Shown in pieces: positions 60,228-64,000 of a DNA stretch of 64,000 nucleotides (position 1 is the first letter of the stretch; each line of letters begins with the position of its first letter). The notes below the pieces were generated by a model that saw only the letters and a list, made by a program, of their open reading frames with translations, ran no database searches and was not told the DNA's origin. Location: contig NZ_CP188258.1 in NCBI RefSeq assembly GCF_049994905.1, positions 992,001 through 1,056,000 on the forward strand, read 5' to 3'. The translations under genes were made by a program, and so were the position numbers. The stretch comes from Diaminobutyricibacter sp049994905. Its GTDB lineage: Bacteria; Actinomycetota; Actinomycetes; Actinomycetales; Microbacteriaceae.

Positions 60228-61156
60228 AGAAGAAGGCCGAGACGCTGAAGACGATCGTCGAATTCCTGACGCCTGCCGAAAAGGTGCTGCGCCGTAACCC
60301 TGACCACCTCGTAGCCGGCGCGCCGAAACAGTTCCTCACGGTCGATATCGAGCTGCCATTGCCGACGATCGACGCGGTGACCGTCACCTTCGTACTCGAA
60401 GGTGACCCGGGCATCCGGAAGAAGGAGGTCGGGATGCAGCACAAGGTTCCCATCAGCAACAGCCACGGGAGGCTGCACGTCGGGCTCAGGCAGACCTGCC
60501 TCGACAAGTCGCAGGCGGAGAAGTGTTTCCGGCGCCGAGTCAGCACCAAAGCGGATGCGCTCCAGAGCCCAGGCACGATTGACTGCACCGCGCTTTCCGC
60601 CGAACCGCTCCGACGCATTCACCAGCTCGGCGAGATAGGCAACCGGTTCACGGTTACGCGAGCCCACAAGAAAGTCTCCGGCAGCGACCAGGTCAGATCG
60701 CCCCACCCGCGTCGACAGTTGGCACCATAGATCGACCGGCGAACAGGTCGGATACTTGTCTCGAGCTAGGCCGACGCGGACATCCGCAGATATCCGATGT
60801 CCTGCCACACCTGCCGCACGCGGTGGAGTGCGTGGCGCGCGCACACTGACGTGTACGGAGCCAGTCGGGAGGTTTGGCGGGAGCGGGATGCCCACAAGCG
60901 CGGCGCCGGTGTCGTGGCTGAACCACTGGCCTGGCAGCATCCGCACCAGGTATGCATCACAGAGTTGCCTAACGACATCACCGGGTCGATCAGGTTGGCC
61001 GGGCTCATCCGTGCCCGCCAGCGTATTCACCCCGTAGAACGGATGCTCGATCGAGCCGACGCGGAGCCGCCAGGCTCCAACTCCGTGAACAGCGGCAGTG
61101 GAGGTGGAGAAATGCGTCGACCGCAACTCTGGCGGGAGCTCGAGCGGGCGGCGCAT
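60188..61156 (-). CDS. AbiEi-like/DUF559 endonuclease-domain protein
   Basis: The ATG at 61156 gives 322 residues. The N-terminal two thirds resemble the AbiEi-type antitoxin-like proteins common in actinobacteria; the C-terminal ~100 residues form a DUF559/Vsr-like PD-(D/E)xK domain: LHPDLLLPDARVTFEYEGDGHR, QWQLDIDREELFRRAGYEVVRV. No cognate toxin gene is adjacent, and the function is unknown. The gene is bracketed by two hairpins with the same arms, and its last codons lie within one of them. Confidence 0.75.
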   Translation of the reverse strand: MRRPLELPPELRSTHFSTSTAAVHGVGAWRLRVGSIEHPFYGVNTLAGTDEPGQPDRPGDVVRQLCDAYLVRMLPGQWFSHDTGAALVGIPLPPNLPTGSVHVSVRAPRTPPRAAGVAGHRISADVRVGLARDKYPTCSPVDLWCQLSTRVGRSDLVAAGDFLVGSRNREPVAYLAELVNASERFGGKRGAVNRAWALERIRFGADSAPETLLRLRLVEAGLPEPDVQPPVAVADGNLVLHPDLLLPDARVTFEYEGDGHRVDRRQWQLDIDREELFRRAGYEVVRVTAQHLFGRRQEFDDRLQRLGLLLAKGARSGLRRGD

Positions 61157-61228
61157 CCCAATAGGATGCCGGTCGCCCGTCAAGCCCGTGCCTCCGATGC
61201 CGAATCTGTGGAAAACCACGGCAACGAA

Positions 61229-61286
61229 ACGAAAGGTGCGAGAAGTAGTGAACTGTTCGCGCTTAGGCCACTTCTCGCACCTTTCG
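61229..61286. repeat. GAAAGGTGCGA hairpin, second copy
   Basis: ACGAAAGGTGCGAGAAGT (61229-61246) pairs with ACTTCTCGCACCTTTCG (61270-61286), 17 of 18. It lies between the DUF559-like gene and the end of the cupin gene and matches the copy at 60167-60227. Confidence 0.92.
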
Positions 61287-61304
61287 CGCGCGAGAGCGCT
61301 CCGC

Positions 61305-61649
61305 CTACGCCAGGTACACCTTCCGCAGCGTCTCCGTCACCGTCCACACCGTGCGGGCGCCCGCGCGAAGCTGCACCACATCGCCGGGCCCGAGCAGCAT
61401 CCACGCTCCCGTGTCGACGAATTCGACCGTCGCCCGCCCCGACACCACCACGAACAGCTCGTCGGCTTCGACGTCGCTCATCGCTCCGGGCGTCATCTCC
61501 CACACGCCGACCTCGTGGGCGCCGAACGTGCCGAACGCAGTTGCGCCGGTCGCGGGCGCACCGGTCACCACCTGCCCGACCGGTACGGGCTCGAGGTCGA
61601 GCTCGAGGTCGGCGGCTCCGATGCGGCCGACCGTTTCGAGTGCATCCAT
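61305..61649 (-). CDS. Cupin domain protein (DUF861-like)
   Basis: A 114-residue single cupin: GVWEMTPGAMSDVEADELFVVVSGRATVEF and the second motif LLGPGDVVQLRAGARTVWTVTETLRKVY. The motif lacks some of the metal-binding His residues of catalytic cupins. DUF861 cupins often accompany PuuB-type amine oxidoreductases, as here, with the tiny gene between. AGGAG precedes the ATG. Role unknown; perhaps a small-molecule or flavoprotein accessory. Confidence 0.83.
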   Translation of the reverse strand: MDALETVGRIGAADLELDLEPVPVGQVVTGAPATGATAFGTFGAHEVGVWEMTPGAMSDVEADELFVVVSGRATVEFVDTGAWMLLGPGDVVQLRAGARTVWTVTETLRKVYLA

Positions 61650-61662
61650 GTGAACAGTGCTC

Positions 61663-61728
61663 CTATGCGCTGGCGAGGGAGATGTGCCTCAGCCTGACAG
61701 CGCCGGTGGTGTCGGGGGAGTCGGTCAC
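61663..61728 (-). CDS. 21-residue peptide gene between PuuB-like oxidase and cupin
   Basis: A GTG at 61728 behind an ideal AAGGAG codes for MTDSPDTTGAVRLRHISLAS-A and stops at 61663, 14 bases before the cupin start. It sits in the same transcript as the oxidase and cupin. It is short and basic at the C-terminus, with no recognised family. It could be a genuine small protein, a translation-coupling leader, or a decayed gene. Confidence 0.5.
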   Translation of the reverse strand: MTDSPDTTGAVRLRHISLASA

Positions 61729-61769
61729 AGTGAGCTCCTTGCTGAGGTGTGCGGGGTTTTCGGGCCGAA

Positions 61770-63197
61770 TCAGGAGTCGAAGCCGAGGCCGACCGCGTCG
61801 AGCGTCTTGAGGAACAGGTTGCGCTTGCCGTCGTTGTGGTCGGCGCGGTCGAGCGACCAGCGCGTCAGGTTGATGCCGAGGGATGCGGCCGGCTCCGGCG
61901 GAAAAGGCAGCGGGCGGCTCTTCACCATCTCGAGCTCGGTGCGCTCGGTCGAGCGTCCTTCGAGCAGGTCGAGCATCACCTGCGCGCCGAAATGGGTGGA
62001 TGCGACTCCGAGACCGGTGAACCCGGTCGCGTAGGCGACGCGTCCGTCCCGCGCACTGCCGAAGAACGCGCAGAAGCGGCTGCACGTGTCGATGGCGCCC
62101 GCCCACTTGTTGGTGAAGCGGATGCCCTCCAGCTGCGGGAACGTGGTGAAGAAGTGGCTCGCGAGGCGCTGGAACGTCTCCGGGCGGTCCTCGTACCCGT
62201 CGCGCACCCGGCCGCCGTAGTGGTAGATCGCGTCGTAGCCGCCCCAGAGGATGCGGTTGTCGCGGCTCAGCCGGTAGTAGTGGAACTGGTTGGCGGCGTC
62301 GCCGAGACCCTGGCGGCCCTCCCAGCCGATGGACGCGAGTTGCGCATCCGTCAGCGGTTCGGTCATCAGCACGTAGTCGTAGACGGGCACGGTCGCGAGC
62401 CGGTTGCGTTTCAGCAGCGACGGGAAGACGTTGGTCGCGAGGGCGACCTTGTGTGCGCGCACCGTGGCGCGCGGAGTCCGGAGTTCGGCGCCCTGCGTGA
62501 CGCTGAGGCTGCTGGTGTCGAGGCCTTCGACGGGTGTGTGCTCGTGGATCTCGACCCCGAGCTCTGCGCAGGCGCGCGCGAGTGCCACGGTCAGCTTCGC
62601 CGGGTGGATGAGGGCTGAGTCGCGGGGGCGGAACAGTCCGGCCTCGAAGGTGGGCGAGTTCACCTGGGCGCGTACGGCATCCGCGTCGAGGAAGACGGCC
62701 TCGTCGCCGTTCGCACCCTCGCGCATCCACTCGACCTGGTGCGGTTCGGTCGCGATGTCGATCGCGCCGTTGCGCTCGAAGTCGCAGTCGAGGCCCAGCT
62801 CGTTCACGGTGCGCTCGATGTCGTCGAGGTTCGCCCGGCCGAGCTTCTGAAGCTGGTCGAACTCTTTCGGAAACCGGGTGCGCCCGTTCTCGTCGCCGTG
62901 GGTGAGGCTGGATTCGCAGAAACCGCCGTTGCGCCCCGATGCGGCCCAGCCGATCCGCTTCGCCTCGAGCAGCACGACCCGGGCCGACGGGTTCTCGCGC
63001 TTGGCGAGCAGCGCGGTCCACAGGCCCGAGTAGCCGCCGCCGACGACCGCGAGGTCGCAATGCGTGTCGGCGGCCAGGGCCGCATAGTCGTCTGCCGGGG
63101 CGTCCTCGATCCAGAACGGGGACTGGCGCGTGCCCGACAGTGCGTGGCCGATGACGGATTCGTCCGGTCGCGCTCTTTCGAAAACTGTGCTGCCCAC
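61770..63197 (-). CDS. FAD-dependent oxidoreductase, gamma-glutamylputrescine oxidase (PuuB)-like
   Basis: A 475-residue DadA/PuuB-type flavoprotein: the dinucleotide motif DLAVVGGGYSGLWTALLAKREN, GWAASGRNGGFC, VPVYDYVLMTEPL and WAGAIDTCSRFCAFFG near the C-terminus. The GRNGG and FCAFFG words point to the PuuB/glycine-oxidase-like group that oxidises secondary or primary amines; gamma-glutamylputrescine is the model substrate, but the genes for its synthesis (puuA) are not in the window. Cotranscribed with the cupin. Confidence 0.83.
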   Translation of the reverse strand: MGSTVFERARPDESVIGHALSGTRQSPFWIEDAPADDYAALAADTHCDLAVVGGGYSGLWTALLAKRENPSARVVLLEAKRIGWAASGRNGGFCESSLTHGDENGRTRFPKEFDQLQKLGRANLDDIERTVNELGLDCDFERNGAIDIATEPHQVEWMREGANGDEAVFLDADAVRAQVNSPTFEAGLFRPRDSALIHPAKLTVALARACAELGVEIHEHTPVEGLDTSSLSVTQGAELRTPRATVRAHKVALATNVFPSLLKRNRLATVPVYDYVLMTEPLTDAQLASIGWEGRQGLGDAANQFHYYRLSRDNRILWGGYDAIYHYGGRVRDGYEDRPETFQRLASHFFTTFPQLEGIRFTNKWAGAIDTCSRFCAFFGSARDGRVAYATGFTGLGVASTHFGAQVMLDLLEGRSTERTELEMVKSRPLPFPPEPAASLGINLTRWSLDRADHNDGKRNLFLKTLDAVGLGFDS

Positions 63198-63357
63198 GTC
63201 GATCCCCGCCTCTTCGCTTTGGTTCCTGTCATTCTGTCGGGGACCGCGTGACCCTGACGCCGGATTCCGTCGCGAAATCGTGATTTTCCGGCCATTCCGT
63301 CCGGCGTAGCGCCGGGAATAAGGTCAGGGTGACTGCATATCCTTTTGGGGGGATCAC

Positions 63358-63804
63358 ATGAAACGTCGCAGGCTTTTGCGCGCTCTCGCGGTGGCCGGTG
63401 CGGGGGCGCTCGCTATTGCCGCAGGCATTTCCGGATGCTCGGCGGGGGCAGCAAGCGACCCGCCCGCACCCGTTCCGACGCCGACGGTGACCGTCACGAC
63501 GACGGCTGCGCCGACCCCGGCCGTACCGTCGCCGGACGACCCGATCGACGCGATGACGGCATGGACCGCGTGCGCTGTGCTCGGCGAGGCGGAATACATC
63601 AACCGGACGCCGGGGGCGACATTGCGTCCGTACGACGCGGCACACGCGCCGACCAGGAACCCCGACGGGACCTGGAACGTCATCGTCTCGATGGCGCCGC
63701 CGCCCGGAGTGCACGACGGTTTCGCCAGCATCGTCGCGTTGTGCGACATCTCGGGCACCCTCGGCGCGCCCACCCTCACCCGCTGGACCCTCAAAGACGT
63801 CTGA
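63358..63804 (+). CDS. Small lipoprotein of unknown function
   Basis: The 148-residue protein has a twin-arginine-like or Sec signal (KRRRLLRALAVAGAGALAIAAG) with lipobox ISGC, a Pro/Thr-rich linker, and a domain of about 90 residues with two Cys (ACAV and ALCD) that could pair. GGGGGGA lies just before the ATG. No family recognised. It faces a convergent gene. Confidence 0.8.
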   Translation: MKRRRLLRALAVAGAGALAIAAGISGCSAGAASDPPAPVPTPTVTVTTTAAPTPAVPSPDDPIDAMTAWTACAVLGEAEYINRTPGATLRPYDAAHAPTRNPDGTWNVIVSMAPPPGVHDGFASIVALCDISGTLGAPTLTRWTLKDV

Positions 63805-63825
63805 CCCCTGACCTCGGCCAAACCT

Positions 63826-63888
63826 CGTCGACCACAGGAAAAAGCATGCTGAATCCGAGTCTTGGCGTGTTTTTCCCTGTGCTCGACG
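63826..63888. terminator. Imperfect inverted repeat between convergent genes
   Basis: CGTCGACCACAGGAAAAA (63826-63843) pairs with TTTTTCCCTGTGCTCGACG (63870-63888), two differences. The A-run and T-run on either side make it work in both directions. Confidence 0.65.
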
Positions 63889-63896
63889 CACGTGGC

Positions 63897-63929
63897 GGGC
63901 GCGGCGCGGGCGCGGCGCGGGCGCGGAGC
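63897..63929. repeat. Three 11-base GC-rich tandem repeats
   Basis: GGGCGCGGCGC repeats at 63897, 63908 and, with one change, 63919. It lies between the hairpin and the convergent gene end. Confidence 0.85.
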
Positions 63930-63936
63930 GCGCGGG

Positions 63937-63999
63937 TCAGTGGGGCTGGTGGCGCTCGAGAAAGGTGTAGACCTCGGTCGAGTCGACGCCGGGGAAGGT
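63937..63999 (-). CDS. C-terminal end of an unidentified gene
   Basis: The minus strand reads from the window edge to a TGA at 63937, giving the last 20 residues TFPGVDSTEVYTFLERHQPH. The coding pattern is good (third-position G/C, convergent to a lipoprotein), but too little is present to name a family. Confidence 0.5.
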   Translation of the reverse strand, partial: TFPGVDSTEVYTFLERHQPH

Positions 64000-64000
64000 G

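Noticed and set aside
60167..61286. Insertion sequence or transposon around the DUF559-like gene
   Set aside because: No transposase and no target-site duplication were seen; only the two similar hairpins are supported.

Overview
This is a high-GC actinobacterial chromosome window. The gene content (tRNA-Trp followed by secE-nusG-rplK-rplA, HadA/HadB-like dehydratases beside murB, CWB2 cell-wall repeats, PspC sensor proteins) and the very frequent GGATGC/GCATCC hexamer point to Microbacteriaceae (Leifsonia-like), but the genus is inference. It is ordinary chromosome: no transposase, integrase, phage gene, rRNA or CRISPR array was seen.

Layout. 1-0.4 kb: tail of a transglutaminase-like gene. 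0.5-6.5 kb: a PucR regulator divergent from gabT-gabD-amine oxidase (putrescine to GABA to succinate). 6.5-10.4 kb: a seven-blade propeller protein overlapping a PhzF gene, an autoregulated TetR/flavodoxin-fold oxidoreductase pair, and a DUF389 membrane protein. 10.5-25.7 kb: a long locus with a small XRE regulator under three evenly spaced operators, a serine hydrolase, a Dpp-type peptide importer (with a permease-ATPase fusion), a 1120-residue fusion of an S9 peptidase to an S12 hydrolase, then M20 hydrolase, GNAT transferase and N-succinylamino-acid racemase in overlapping reading frames, and a PucR-type regulator. Together these read as peptide import, cleavage at L and D residues, and irreversible D-to-L amino acid conversion. 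25.9-28.1 kb: a secreted CWB2 propeller protein. 28.1-28.4 kb: an isolated unit for a 27-residue Cys-containing peptide with its own dyad-rich promoter and a terminator. 28.5-30.5 kb: HadA/HadB-like dehydratases and MurB. 30.5-34.2 kb: two converging ABC-2 exporters. 34.3-38.3 kb: PspC proteins and a two-component system. 38.3-42.5 kb: aspartate aminotransferase, tRNA-Trp, secE, nusG, rplK, rplA. 42.7-46.4 kb: a secreted sedolisin and a leaderless MerR/membrane-protein pair. 46.5-63.2 kb: a second amine/dicarboxylate catabolic region (permease, semialdehyde dehydrogenase, lone Cache protein, FadR regulator, CoA-transferase, glutaryl-CoA dehydrogenase, oxoglutarate-semialdehyde dehydrogenase, class III aminotransferase, methylmalonate-semialdehyde dehydrogenase, PucR, PuuB-like oxidase, cupin). 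63.3-64 kb: a lipoprotein and the end of an unidentified gene.

A dispersed family of hairpins built on TTCCGGTCGAGCGTG and its complement sits in several intergenic gaps, mostly between convergent genes. A second hairpin family brackets the DUF559-like gene at 60.2-61.2 kb. The most interesting items are the D-amino-acid/peptide salvage locus, the 27-residue peptide unit, the three-operator array at 10.7 kb, and the lone Cache protein translated with a FadR regulator.
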